DNA of 64,000 nucleotides, taken from the NCBI GenBank assembly GCA_945860205.1, contig CAMARK010000008.1, forward strand, positions 1 to 64,000, given 5' to 3'. This DNA is from Reyranella massiliensis 521. GTDB taxonomy: Bacteria > Pseudomonadota > Alphaproteobacteria > Reyranellales > Reyranellaceae. The notes below the pieces were generated by a model. That model was not told the DNA's origin, did no database searches, and saw only the letters and a list, made by a program, of their open reading frames with translations. A program made the position numbers and the translations under genes. Every line of letters begins with the position of its first letter. Position 1 is the first letter of the stretch. Shown piece after piece: positions 50,937 to 61,006 of this stretch.

Positions 50937-50952
50937 GGGACCTCAGTCCCTA

Positions 50953-51925
50953 TCAAATAACGCGGTCGCGGAAGTGACAAGCCGCAAGATGGCCAGGAGA
51001 GACCGCCTCCAGGAGTGGCGTCTCGACCGTGCAGAGATCGGCCTTCATCGGGCAGCGCGGATTGAAATGGCAGCCCGGCGGCGGGTTCAGCGCGCTCGCG
51101 ATCTCGCCTTTGGCCTTTGCCCCGGCGACCGTGGCGGCGGCGCGATGGAACGGATCCGGGATCGCGGCAATGAGGGCGCGCGTATAGGGGTGGCGCGGGT
51201 TCTCGAAGATCTCCTGCCAGTCGCCCTGCTCGACGATGCGACCGAGATACATCACGGCCACGCGATCGCTCACATGCTCGACCACGCCGAGGTCGTGGCT
51301 GATCATGATGTAGGCTAGGCCCATCTCGTCCTTGAGCTCGAGCAGCAGGTTGATGATCTGGGCGCGGATCGAGACGTCGAGCGCCGACACGGGCTCGTCG
51401 CAGATCACCAGCTTGGGCTTCAGGATCAGGGCGCGGGCGATGCCGATCCGCTGGCGTTGTCCGCCGGAGAACTCGTGCGGATAGCGGTCGGCATGCTCGG
51501 GCCGGAGCCCGACCTTGGCCATCATGTCGATGACGCGTGCCTCGACCTCGGCCTTGTCGCCGACGCCGTGCAGGTGCAGCGGATCGGCCAAGGTGCGGCG
51601 CACGGTCTGCCGCGGGTTGAGCGAGGCGTATGGGTCCTGGAAGACCATCTGCACTGTGCGCGCCATCTCCATGCGGTCGGGCGGTTTGTCGCCCGATATC
51701 TGCTGGCCGCCGACATGGATGCGGCCGCGCGTCGGCAGCACCAGGCCCATGATGGCGAGCGCCAGGGTGGACTTGCCGCAGCCCGACTCGCCCACCAGCC
51801 CCAGGCACTCGCCGGGCTTTACGTCGAGCGTCACGCCGTCCACGGCCTTCAAGGTTTTGATGCCGCCGGCCAGCATGCTGCCGACCTTGAACTGGACGGC
51901 GAGGTCTTCGAGCGAAAGCAGTGAC

Positions 51926-51933
<8 letters not shown>
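50953..51933 (-). CDS. Peptide ABC transporter ATPase (OppF/DppF type)
   Basis: A 326-residue ATPase. It has Walker A GESGCGKST, signature FSGGQRQRIGIARAL, Walker B LVICDEPVSALD and the C-terminal oligopeptide-type tail with a Cys-rich end (HFNPRCPMKADLC ... ACHF). Its start overlaps the OppD gene by 8 bp. It is the last ABC gene of the operon. Confidence 0.94.
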
Positions 51934-52899
<966 letters not shown>

Positions 52900-52903
<4 letters not shown>

Positions 52904-53721
52904 GCGCGCCTCGTCGTTGCCTGCGGATCGAAGATGTCGCGCAGGCCGTCACCCAGGAGATTGAGTCCCAGCACGGTGAGGAAGATCGCGAGGCCCGGGA
53001 ATATCGAGACCCAGGGCGCGACGGCGATGGTCTCGCGGGCGTCCGACAGCATGCTGCCCCAGCTCGGGAAGGGCGGGCGGATGCCGAGGCCGAGGAAGGA
53101 GAGCGCGGCCTCGGCCAGGATTGTGCCGCCCATGCCCAAGGTGGCGATGACGATGATCGGCCCCAGCATGTTGGGCAGGAGCTGGGTGAACATGATGCGG
53201 AAGGGGCCGTAGCCCAGGATGCGCGCCGCCTGGACGTAGCCCTGGCTCTTCAGCGACAGCGCCTGGGCGCGCGCGATGCGGCACGAGTAGGACCAGTTGG
53301 TGAGGCCGAGCGCGATCAGCAGGCTGACCAGGCCCGGCCCCAGGATCGCCATGATGGCGAGCGCAAAGATCAGCGAGGGGATGGCCAGCATGACGTTGGT
53401 GAGGCCGTTCACGAAGTCGTCCCACCAGCCGCCCCAGTAGCCCGCCGTCAGGCCCAGGGTGACGCCGATGATGCTGTTGGCGATCTGGCTGACGACGCCG
53501 ACCGTGAGCGAGATTTGCGCGCCGTAGACGACGCGGGAATAGATGTCGCGGCCCTGGGCGTCGGTGCCGAACGGGAACTCCCGGCTGGGCGGCAGCTCGG
53601 CGTTCAGGAGGTTGGCGTCCATCACCGGATCGGTGAGCGCGATCCACGGTGCCGTGACGGCGACGGCAAGGGCCACGGCGAACAGTCCGCCGCCGATCCA
53701 GGTATTGGCGCCGAGTCTCAT
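52900..53721 (-). CDS. Peptide ABC transporter permease (DppC/OppC type)
   Basis: A 273-residue permease with about six helices. Its sequence has the DppC-like FPFGTDAQGRDIYSRVVYGAQISLTVG and EAA loop QGYVQAARILGYGPFRIMFTQLLPN. ATG 53721 is chosen; a GTG three bases earlier is possible. It lies 5 bp after DppB. Confidence 0.93.
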
Positions 53722-53726
53722 CACTG

Positions 53727-54659
53727 TCAGCCGTACCGGATGCGCGGGTCGATCGCGACATAGGCGAGGTCGACCAGCGTGTTGATGACGAGGAAGAAGA
53801 GAACGAACACCAGGATGCAGCCCTGCACCGCCGGGATGTCGCGCTGGAACACCGAGTCGACCAGCAGCGAGCCGAGGCCGGGCCACGAGAACAGTTTCTC
53901 GACGACCACCGCCTGGCCCATCAGCGAGCCGAACTGCAGGCCGACGGTGGTGACCACCAGGACCAGCGCGTTGCGCATGACATGCCACGTCACGACGCGG
54001 CGCTCGCTCATGCCCTTGCTGCGGGCGGTGCGCACGAAATCGGCGTTGAGCACGTCGAGCACGGCGGCACGCGTCGTGCGCGCCAGAAGCGCCAGCGGGC
54101 TGACGCCCAGTGCAATCGCCGGCAGGATGAGATGGGTGAGCCCACCATCGCCATAGCCGAAGCTCGGCAGCCATTTGAGCTGCAGGGCGAAGAAGTACAT
54201 CAGCAGCAGGCCGAGCCAGAACTTGGGTAGCGAGAGACCCGAGACCGCACCCACCATGGAGACCGTGTCGACCAGGCTGCCCGGCCGCAACGCTGCGACG
54301 AAGCCCAGGGGGATTCCGATCGCCATCGCCACCAGCATCGCCGCCATGGTGAGCTTGAGCGACGGCCACAGCCGGCCGGCGATCAGCTTGGTCACCGGCT
54401 CGCGGGTGCGGAACGAGGTGCCGAGGTCGCCAACCAGGGTGGCGCCGGCATATTTGACGAAGCGCTCGAGCAGGGGCTGGTCGAGGCCCATCTCCTTGCG
54501 CATGCGCTCCATGACGGCGGGATCCATCGTGCGGCCGTCGTCGCCCAGCCCCGACATGAAGCTGCCGGGAATGACGCTGAACAGCACGAAGATCAGCGCG
54601 ATGACCGCCGCCAGCGTCGGCACCATGTTGCCGACGCGGCGGACGAGAACGAGGAGCAT
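53727..54659 (-). CDS. Peptide ABC transporter permease (DppB/OppB type)
   Basis: A 310-residue permease. It has PGSFMSGLGDDGRTMDPAVMERMRKEMGLDQPLLERF at the N-terminal third (DppB-type periplasmic domain) and the EAA loop DFVRTARSKGMSERRVVTWHVMRNAL. It lies 4 bp after the binding protein gene and forms the channel with the DppC-type partner. Confidence 0.94.
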   Translation of the reverse strand: MLLVLVRRVGNMVPTLAAVIALIFVLFSVIPGSFMSGLGDDGRTMDPAVMERMRKEMGLDQPLLERFVKYAGATLVGDLGTSFRTREPVTKLIAGRLWPSLKLTMAAMLVAMAIGIPLGFVAALRPGSLVDTVSMVGAVSGLSLPKFWLGLLLMYFFALQLKWLPSFGYGDGGLTHLILPAIALGVSPLALLARTTRAAVLDVLNADFVRTARSKGMSERRVVTWHVMRNALVLVVTTVGLQFGSLMGQAVVVEKLFSWPGLGSLLVDSVFQRDIPAVQGCILVFVLFFLVINTLVDLAYVAIDPRIRYG

Positions 54660-54663
54660 CAGC

Positions 54664-56274
54664 TCACTTCACTGGCGAGCGCTCGTCGACCCAGAGTTCC
54701 TCGGGATACTGGTGGGCCAGCTCCGTCGGGTTGGCCTGCAGGCCGTGCAGCCACGGCTGATAGGCCATCACCGCCTTGTTGTAGTTGAAGAACCACACCG
54801 GCGCCTCGTCGTAGAGGATGGCATTGGCTGTACGGATCAGCTCGAGCTGCTTTTCCGGATCGGCCGCCTGGCCCGCCGCATCGAGCGTCTTGTCAAATTC
54901 GGCGTTGTTGAAGGCAGTGTAATTGCAGGCCGTGCGGGGCGTCTTGGAGTGGAAGCACTTCAGCGTCGCCAGCGAATCCGGGCCGGTGACGTTGGAGCCG
55001 ATATAGGCCTCGAACGTGCCCTTCATCGCCGTTTCGGTCAGCACCGTCGTCTCGATCAGCTTCGGTTTGGCCTTGATGCCGACCCTGTTCAACATCGGCA
55101 GCACCGCCTCGACAATCGGCAGGCCCCAGCTCTCGTTCGGGCTGGTGGTCCACTCGAACTCGAAGCCGTTGGGATAGCCCGCCTCGGCCAGCAGCTTCTT
55201 GGCCTTCTCGGGATCGAAGGCATAGGGCTTCATGGCTTTGTCGAACGCCGGCGAGGAAGACGGAAGCCACGAGGCTGCGCGATAGGCCTTGTCCTTGGCG
55301 AGGCGCTTGACGATCAGCTCGGCGTCGATCGCGTGATTGATCGCCTGGCGCACCCGCTTGTCCTGGAACGGCTTGATGCTCGCCTGGTTCATCACCATGG
55401 AACGGGTGAACATCTCGGCCACTTCGAGAATGCCCTTGGAGAGCACAGGATCGGCCATGTAGGCGACGTACTGCACCGGGCCCAGGATCGAAGTGTCGAT
55501 CTCCTTGTTGCGGAAGGCGACATCGCGCGCCGCGGCCTCACCCATGATCAGCACGATCACCTTGTCGGCGTAGGGCTTGCCCGGCTTGTAGAATTTCTCC
55601 CAGCGCTCGGTCACCAGACGCGAACCCGGCACGTGCTCGACGAACTTGAACGGGCCCAGTCCCACCGGGTTGGAATTGAAGTTGCCCTTCTCGACTTCTT
55701 CCTTGGGCAGGATGGCGGTGACGCCGACGAAGAACAGGAGGCCGGGGTTTACCCGCTCGGCCAGCGTCATTTCCACGGTGAAGTCGTCGATCTTCCTGAG
55801 GCCCGAGATTTCCTTGGCTGCGCCCTTCTCGACATCGACCGCGCCCTTGATGAAGCGCACGTAGCGCGCGCCCGGGAAGCCCTTGGTCGGGTCCATGATG
55901 CGCGTGTACGACCAGATGATGTCGTCGGCCGTCATGCGCCGGCCGTTATGGAAGTAGGCGTTGTCCAGCAGTTTGTAGGTGTAGACCATGCCGTCGCCGG
56001 AGACCGCGACCTCCTTGGCCAGCTCCAGCGCGGGCTGGGCCTTGGCTGAGTCCCAATTGTAGAGCGTGCGATGCAGGATCTTGCCGGCGATGTCGTCCTG
56101 CGCGCGCGGCGATGTATGAATGTCGAGGCTGGTGAGTGAGCCGCCGTAGGGCGCCGTCATGCGCACCGTGCCGCCCTTCCTTGGCGTTTGAGTCTGGGGC
56201 GTCTGTTGCGCTTCGGCCGCGCCAAAGCCTACGACGGCGACCGCCACGGCGGTCAGCCACATCAATTTCTTCAT
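54664..56274 (-). CDS. Peptide ABC substrate-binding protein (family 5)
   Basis: A 536-residue periplasmic binding protein (DppA/OppA family). The signal peptide is MKKLMWLTAVAVAVVGFGAAEA. Family-5 motifs include GMVYTYKLLDNAYFHNGRRMTADDIIWSY, GPFKFVEHVPGS and VRQAINHAIDAELIVKRLAKDKAY. It begins the minus operon and sets specificity for peptides, nickel or opines; which one is not decidable. A weak 97 bp gap separates it from the divergent small gene at 56372. Confidence 0.93.
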   Translation of the reverse strand: MKKLMWLTAVAVAVVGFGAAEAQQTPQTQTPRKGGTVRMTAPYGGSLTSLDIHTSPRAQDDIAGKILHRTLYNWDSAKAQPALELAKEVAVSGDGMVYTYKLLDNAYFHNGRRMTADDIIWSYTRIMDPTKGFPGARYVRFIKGAVDVEKGAAKEISGLRKIDDFTVEMTLAERVNPGLLFFVGVTAILPKEEVEKGNFNSNPVGLGPFKFVEHVPGSRLVTERWEKFYKPGKPYADKVIVLIMGEAAARDVAFRNKEIDTSILGPVQYVAYMADPVLSKGILEVAEMFTRSMVMNQASIKPFQDKRVRQAINHAIDAELIVKRLAKDKAYRAASWLPSSSPAFDKAMKPYAFDPEKAKKLLAEAGYPNGFEFEWTTSPNESWGLPIVEAVLPMLNRVGIKAKPKLIETTVLTETAMKGTFEAYIGSNVTGPDSLATLKCFHSKTPRTACNYTAFNNAEFDKTLDAAGQAADPEKQLELIRTANAILYDEAPVWFFNYNKAVMAYQPWLHGLQANPTELAHQYPEELWVDERSPVK

Positions 56275-56371
56275 CGTCTATCCCTCATGAAGTGCTCTAT
56301 CGTTGGTGCGCATATCATCTTGCCCGGAGCGTTCGCGCAAGGGGTGAAACCTAAAGGCGAAGGGAAGTCGG

Positions 56372-56698
56372 ATGTTGCCCAACTGCCTTCTGATCGTGAC
56401 TGCCGAAGTCGATGCCGAGGTGGAGGCGGACTGGGGCCTCTGGTACGACGAGGTTCACCTGCCAGATGCGCTCGCCTGTCCCGGCGTACTGTCCGGACGA
56501 CGCTACGTTTCCGCGGGCGAGATCGCCGAAAGCGAGCGCGGCCAGAGCCGGCGCCACCGCGCCAAGCTCTACACCACGGTCTACGAACTCGAGTCGCCCG
56601 CCGCGGTCGAGACCAGGGAGTTCACGGCCATGCGTGGCTGGGGCCGCTTCGCGCCCCATGTCAGGTCGCAGACCCGAGTCGTGTCGGTGTTGCGATAG
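56372..56698 (+). CDS. Conserved small protein, DUF4286-like
   Basis: A 108-residue protein with the pattern LIVTAEVDAEVEADWGLWYDEVHLPDALACPGVLSGRRY, which resembles the DUF4286 / ABM-dimer-type alpha-beta barrel small proteins. It may act in catabolism of a metabolite like other dimeric alpha-beta barrel proteins. No catalytic residues are assured. ATG 56372 follows GAAGGGAAG. It is monocistronic. Confidence 0.72.
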   Translation: MLPNCLLIVTAEVDAEVEADWGLWYDEVHLPDALACPGVLSGRRYVSAGEIAESERGQSRRHRAKLYTTVYELESPAAVETREFTAMRGWGRFAPHVRSQTRVVSVLR

Positions 56699-56755
56699 CC
56701 GCAGGTCTTTTTGTCGAGGCATGCAACCTCGCGGAGCCCACGGCATTTACTGTCC

Positions 56756-57193
56756 ATGCTGATCTCCGAAATCATGACTCGTGACGTCGAAACCGTGGCC
56801 CCCGACGCCTCCCTGCAGAAGGCCGCGGAAGTGATGGAGGCGAGGGACGTTGGCTCGCTCCCGGTGTGCGACGGCAGGCGGCTGATCGGCGCCATCACCG
56901 ATCGCGACATTGTGGTGCGCGGCGTTGCGGCCGGCCTTTCGCCAGTTGATACGCTCGTTCAGGAATGCATGACGCCGGACATCGTCTATGCCTTCGAGGA
57001 CGAGGAAGCCGATGCCGTCCTCAATCGCATGAAGACCCTGCAGATCCGTCGCCTGGCGATCCTCGACCGGGGCAAGAGCCTGGTTGGCATCGTGGCGTTG
57101 GGGGATATCGCCACCGAACCGCGCGCCGCTGCGCTCCGCAGCGTTGGTGCGGCCGTCGCGGAAATCTCCGAGCCGTCGCGCCCGAAGAACTGA
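56756..57193 (+). CDS. CBS-domain pair protein
   Basis: About 145 residues made of two CBS modules: MLISEIMTRDVETVAPDASLQKAAEVMEARDVGSLPVCD-GRRLIGAITDRDIVVRG and VQECMTPDIVYAFEDEEADAVLNRMKTLQIRRLAILDRGKSLVGIVALGDIAT. Such pairs bind adenine nucleotides and regulate partner proteins. ATG 56756 starts at the usual point; the ribosome-binding site is weak. It converges with the GGT-like gene (4 bp gap). Confidence 0.9.
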   Translation: MLISEIMTRDVETVAPDASLQKAAEVMEARDVGSLPVCDGRRLIGAITDRDIVVRGVAAGLSPVDTLVQECMTPDIVYAFEDEEADAVLNRMKTLQIRRLAILDRGKSLVGIVALGDIATEPRAAALRSVGAAVAEISEPSRPKN

Positions 57194-57197
57194 GCGA

Positions 57198-58817
57198 CTA
57201 CGCCGGCACGCAGTAGCCGTCGCGCCGCGGATCGCAGCCGCCGGTGAAGGTGCCGGTCGCGGGGTCGACCGCCACGCCCTGCATGCCGCCCACCTTCATG
57301 GTCCAGTCCGGACCGCTGGTGAGGTCGTGGCCGCGATTGCGCAGCTCGGCATGGACCTCGGCGTCGACGCGGGACTCCAGCAGCACGGCGCGGCCGTCGG
57401 TCAGACGCGCGCGGGGCGCCTCGATCGCCTGTTGGAGCGGCAGGCCGTAGTCGATGTACTGCACGAAGGCCTGCGGCTGGGTCTGCAGGATGCCGTAGCT
57501 GCCGGGCGTGCCCAGCGCCATGACGGCCTTGTCGCCCTGGGTCACGATCGAGGGTGCGACGCAGATCGGCATCCGGCCGCCTGCTTTCACCCGGTTCGGA
57601 CTCTTGGGATTCACGTCCGCCCAATAGAGGAAATTGTTGAGGCAGAGGCCAGTGCCGGGCACGACCACGCCCGAGCCGAACACGCTGCCCAGGCTCTGCG
57701 TCACGCAGACCATGTTGCCGTCCGAATCGGCGATCGAGAACGACGTGGTGTGGCCTTCAGCCCCCGCAGGCGTCCCCATGTCGGGCGTCCATTGCTCGGT
57801 CGGGCCGGTGACCGGCTTCTTGTCGCGCACACGCGCGCGCAGCGATTCGACATGGCCCTCCGAGAGAAGCTCGGCCAGCTTCTGCGGCGAGGGGATGCCC
57901 GCCAGGATGCGCACGCCAGCGGCGACGCGGATGGCGCGCAGCACCGTGTCGACATGCTCGACGCCATCCCGCGGCATGCTCTTGAGGTCGAAGCCCTCGA
58001 GGATTCGCAAAGTCAGCAGGTACTGGAACGCCTCGCAGGGCGGCGGCGGCACATGCACCGTACGGCCGCGATAGTCGACGCTGATCGGATCGATCCAGAC
58101 GGCCTTCGCTTCCGCCAGATCGTCCATGGTGAGCACGCCGCCCAGCTCTTTTAGCCGATCGACCAGCTTCTTGCCGAGCGCGCCGCCGTAGAGCAGCGAC
58201 GGACCCTCGTTGGCGAGCGCTTCGAGAGTCTTGGCGAGATCGGGCTGGCGCAGCACGGCGCCGAGCTTCGGCTTCCCGCCGGCGATGCCTTCGAGATAGA
58301 CGCGGCTCCATTCGGGATAGAGTTCGGGCCGGCCCTTCAGCTCCGCGTTGACGCTGCCGCCAATCTCCTCGACGTTGAACTCGATCAGGCCGAAGCCGTC
58401 GCGGGCGAGCTTGATCGCCGGCGCGAACAACTCAGGCAGCTTCTTGGTGCCATAGGTGCTCACCATCTCGCACCAGCCGCCGAGATTGCCGGGCGCGCCC
58501 ACGGGGATCGGACCGCGGATCAGTTGCTCGCGGTTGGAGAGCTTGTCGACCGGGAAACCCTTGGGAATCTGCGTCACGAAGTCGAGCGAGCGCACGCGCC
58601 GTTCCTTGGCCACGTAGACCGTGGCCATGCCGCGCCCGGCCAGGCCCGACATGTAGGGCTCGACAACGTTCAGCGCCGCGGCCGTTGCCGCCGCCGCATC
58701 GAAGGCATTGCCGCCATTGGCGAGGATGCGCGCACCGGCCGCTGCCGCCAGCGGATGGGCCGCCGCCACCATTCCGTGTTGCGATGTGATGGTCGGACGC
58801 TTGCCGTGCTGCAACAT
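57198..58817 (-). CDS. Gamma-glutamyltransferase-like Ntn hydrolase
   Basis: A 539-residue protein of the GGT family. The N-terminus has AAAHPLAAAAGARILANGGNAFDAAAATAAALNVVEPYMSGLAGRG, and the autocatalytic nucleophile Thr is in GHTTSFSIADSDGNMV. The GGT-typical arginine motif (RETAP-type, binds the glutamyl carboxylate) reads LDFVTQIP, so the activity may not be on glutathione. No signal peptide is present, unlike the usual periplasmic enzyme. It may be a cephalosporin-acylase-like or other amide hydrolase. Confidence 0.85.
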   Translation of the reverse strand: MLQHGKRPTITSQHGMVAAAHPLAAAAGARILANGGNAFDAAAATAAALNVVEPYMSGLAGRGMATVYVAKERRVRSLDFVTQIPKGFPVDKLSNREQLIRGPIPVGAPGNLGGWCEMVSTYGTKKLPELFAPAIKLARDGFGLIEFNVEEIGGSVNAELKGRPELYPEWSRVYLEGIAGGKPKLGAVLRQPDLAKTLEALANEGPSLLYGGALGKKLVDRLKELGGVLTMDDLAEAKAVWIDPISVDYRGRTVHVPPPPCEAFQYLLTLRILEGFDLKSMPRDGVEHVDTVLRAIRVAAGVRILAGIPSPQKLAELLSEGHVESLRARVRDKKPVTGPTEQWTPDMGTPAGAEGHTTSFSIADSDGNMVCVTQSLGSVFGSGVVVPGTGLCLNNFLYWADVNPKSPNRVKAGGRMPICVAPSIVTQGDKAVMALGTPGSYGILQTQPQAFVQYIDYGLPLQQAIEAPRARLTDGRAVLLESRVDAEVHAELRNRGHDLTSGPDWTMKVGGMQGVAVDPATGTFTGGCDPRRDGYCVPA

Positions 58818-58918
58818 ACTTCATCCCTCTCAAAGGTCGGGCCCCAAGGTTGCGGATCGTGCCGATTAGAGGCGGTCGCGGCCAGAGCGAATTGCGCTAA
58901 GCTGCCCCGCAGGAGGAA

Positions 58919-60010
58919 ATGGACTCAAAAATGCGCAGATTGGAATTCGGCTGGTTCCTGCCGACCGCCGGCGACACCACGGCCTACGGGCTGGCGAATG
59001 CGCAGGTGGCGCCCTCGTTGCCGTTGTTCGACAAGATCGTCGCGGCGGCCGAGACAGCCGGCTTCGAATACATGCTGGTGCCGGTGCAGACCGCCTGCTG
59101 GGAGGCGTGGATTTCCAGCGCCATGATGGTGGCGCGCTCGAAGTCGATGCGCATGCTGGTGGCGGCGCGGCCGAGCTACATCAATCCGGTGCTGCTGGCC
59201 AAGATGATCACCACCTTCGACCAGCTCTCGGGTGGCCGCATCTGCATCAACCTGATCGCGGGGCAGAGCGAGGCCGAGAACGCCTCCGAAGGCGTCAAGT
59301 GGGGCAAGGAAGAGCGCTACGAGATCATGGACGAGGAAGTCTCGATCCTGAAGGCGCTGTGGACCACGCGCGGCCCGGTCGATTTCGACGGCAAGTTCTA
59401 TCAGCTGAAGGGCGCGCAGATCCGGCCCTATCCGCTGCAGCAACCCCATCCGCGCTTCTATCTCGGCGGCGGTTCCAAACAGGCCTGGGAGATCTCGGCC
59501 AAGCATTCCGACGTCCATCTCTTCTGGGGCGACACCTACGAGCGCATCCGCGCCAACATGGCGGAGATCAAGCAGATGGCCGCCGCACACGGCCGCGAGA
59601 AGGACATCGGCTTCGGCATGCGTCTGCAGGTCGTGTGCCGGCCGACGGAGAAAGAGGCGTGGGACTTCGCGCATGGGCTGGTGGCCCATGCCAGCGAGGC
59701 GCAGAAGGCCTTCGTGAAAGAGCGCTTCGCCACCTCCGAGGCCAACCGCCGCGTCCGCGAGCTGGCTGCGATCGGTGAGACCATCGAGCCGAATTTGTGG
59801 ACCGGGATCACCCAGGTCCGGCCGGGCGCCGGCATCGCCGTGGTTGGCGATCCCGAACAGTGCGCCAACACGTTGCAGAAGTTCATCGATCTCGGCTGTC
59901 ATTCCTTCTGCCTGTCGGGCTATCTGCACGACGAGGAAGCCGAGCGTTTCGGCAAATGGGTGATGCCGATCCTGCGCGAACGCAACCGAGAGCGGATGCT
60001 GGCGGCCTGA
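58919..60010 (+). CDS. LLM-class flavin-dependent oxidoreductase (SsuD-like)
   Basis: A 363-residue bacterial luciferase-family monooxygenase like alkanesulfonate monooxygenase. It shows EFGWFLPTAGDTTAYG, ARPSYINPVLLAKMITTFDQLSGGRICINLIAGQSEAEN, and FYLGGGSKQAWEISAKHSDVHLFWGDT. FMNH2 is supplied by a partner reductase; this enzyme oxidises or cleaves an organosulfur or other substrate. The ATG at 58919 is very close to AGGAGG; an in-frame ATG at 58931 (MRRLEFGW) is the alternative. It overlaps the LysR ATG (TGATG). Confidence 0.93.
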   Translation: MDSKMRRLEFGWFLPTAGDTTAYGLANAQVAPSLPLFDKIVAAAETAGFEYMLVPVQTACWEAWISSAMMVARSKSMRMLVAARPSYINPVLLAKMITTFDQLSGGRICINLIAGQSEAENASEGVKWGKEERYEIMDEEVSILKALWTTRGPVDFDGKFYQLKGAQIRPYPLQQPHPRFYLGGGSKQAWEISAKHSDVHLFWGDTYERIRANMAEIKQMAAAHGREKDIGFGMRLQVVCRPTEKEAWDFAHGLVAHASEAQKAFVKERFATSEANRRVRELAAIGETIEPNLWTGITQVRPGAGIAVVGDPEQCANTLQKFIDLGCHSFCLSGYLHDEEAERFGKWVMPILRERNRERMLAA

Positions 60011-60924
60011 TGGCCCGCGCCGCGCTGCCCGATGTCGGCGCCCGCCAGCTCGAGGCGGTGCTGGCGCTGGCCGAGTACGGCAGCTTCGTCGCCGCGGCGG
60101 CCCGGCTCAGGATTTCCCAACCCGCGCTCACCCGGATGCTGAAGCGGCTCGAGATGCAGCTCGGCGTGCGGCTGTTCGAGCGCAGCACGCGCCGGGTCCT
60201 GATCACGGCGGCGGGGCGGGAGTTCGCCGCTGTCGCCGAGCGCATGCTGAACGATCTCGGCATCACGGTGCAAAGCGTGCGCGAGGTAGCGCAGGAACGG
60301 CGCGGACTCGTCGTGATCTCGTGCGTGATGTCGGTCGCGGTCGGCCGGCTGCCGCACATGATCGCCGCCTATCGCGGCGACCGGCCGGGCGTCGAAATCC
60401 ATGTGCGCGAGGGCGTGTATGCGTCGATCCTCGACGATGTGCGGAGCGGCGTCGCCGATTTCGGCATCAGCTATGTCGATGAGCTGCCAGATTTCGCGGT
60501 TGGCACGGCGCTGGGCCGCGAGACATTCCATGCCGTGGTGCCGGCGCGTCACAAGCTTGCCGGCCGGCGCAGCGTCAGCCTGGCCGAGCTCGCCGCGCAT
60601 CCGATCGTCGCGCTGCCCACCGAGTCGCGCACGCGTCGCACGATCGATGCCGCGGCAGTGACGGCGGGTCTGCAGCTTCACCAGAGGGTGGTCGTGAACC
60701 AGATTGCGACGCTGTTGGCGCTGGTCGGCGCCGGCGTCGGCGTGGGAGTGGTACCCGGAGGCGCCACCCGTGGGCCGCTGGTCCGCGGTCTGCGCTTCAT
60801 TCCGCTGGCTGAGCCAAAGCTGGTGCGCCGCCTCGGCCTGATCGCCTTGCGCGGGCGCGAACCCACGCCAGTCGCGTCTGGCTTCATGGCATTGCTGCGC
60901 CGCGAGTGGCCCAAATCAGATTGA
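60010..60924 (+). CDS. LysR-family transcriptional regulator
   Basis: A 304-residue LysR regulator. The winged HTH is QLEAVLALAEYGSFVAAAARLRISQPALTRMLKRLEMQLGVRLFERSTRRVLIT, and the effector domain runs from GLVVISCVMSVAVGRLPHMIAAYRGDRPGVEIHVREG to the C-terminus. The ATG overlaps the LLM stop by one base. It may control the LLM gene and the following selenoprotein unit; the palindromes at 60929-60960 lie directly after its stop. Confidence 0.93.
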   Translation: MARAALPDVGARQLEAVLALAEYGSFVAAAARLRISQPALTRMLKRLEMQLGVRLFERSTRRVLITAAGREFAAVAERMLNDLGITVQSVREVAQERRGLVVISCVMSVAVGRLPHMIAAYRGDRPGVEIHVREGVYASILDDVRSGVADFGISYVDELPDFAVGTALGRETFHAVVPARHKLAGRRSVSLAELAAHPIVALPTESRTRRTIDAAAVTAGLQLHQRVVVNQIATLLALVGAGVGVGVVPGGATRGPLVRGLRFIPLAEPKLVRRLGLIALRGREPTPVASGFMALLRREWPKSD

Positions 60925-60928
60925 TGCG

Positions 60929-60960
60929 GATTGTGCAACAATCCCGTCTATCAAGTTGAT
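60929..60960. promoter_or_regulatory. Two palindromes before the selenoprotein unit
   Basis: A perfect GATTGT-GCA-ACAATC (60929-60943) is followed six bases later by ATCAA-G-TTGAT (60950-60960). They sit between the LysR stop and the GTG start at 61007, where an activator or repressor would bind. They do not exactly fit the T-N11-A LysR box. Binding is inference. Confidence 0.5.
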
Positions 60961-61006
60961 CTTGGCATAGCGCCGGCGCGGACTATGCTTGGCTTGGAGG
61001 TACAAC

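Noticed and set aside
60962-60989. Promoter TTGGCA-16-TATGCT before the selenoprotein unit
   Set aside because: Its transcription start would fall at or inside the GGAGG ribosome-binding site, leaving almost no leader.
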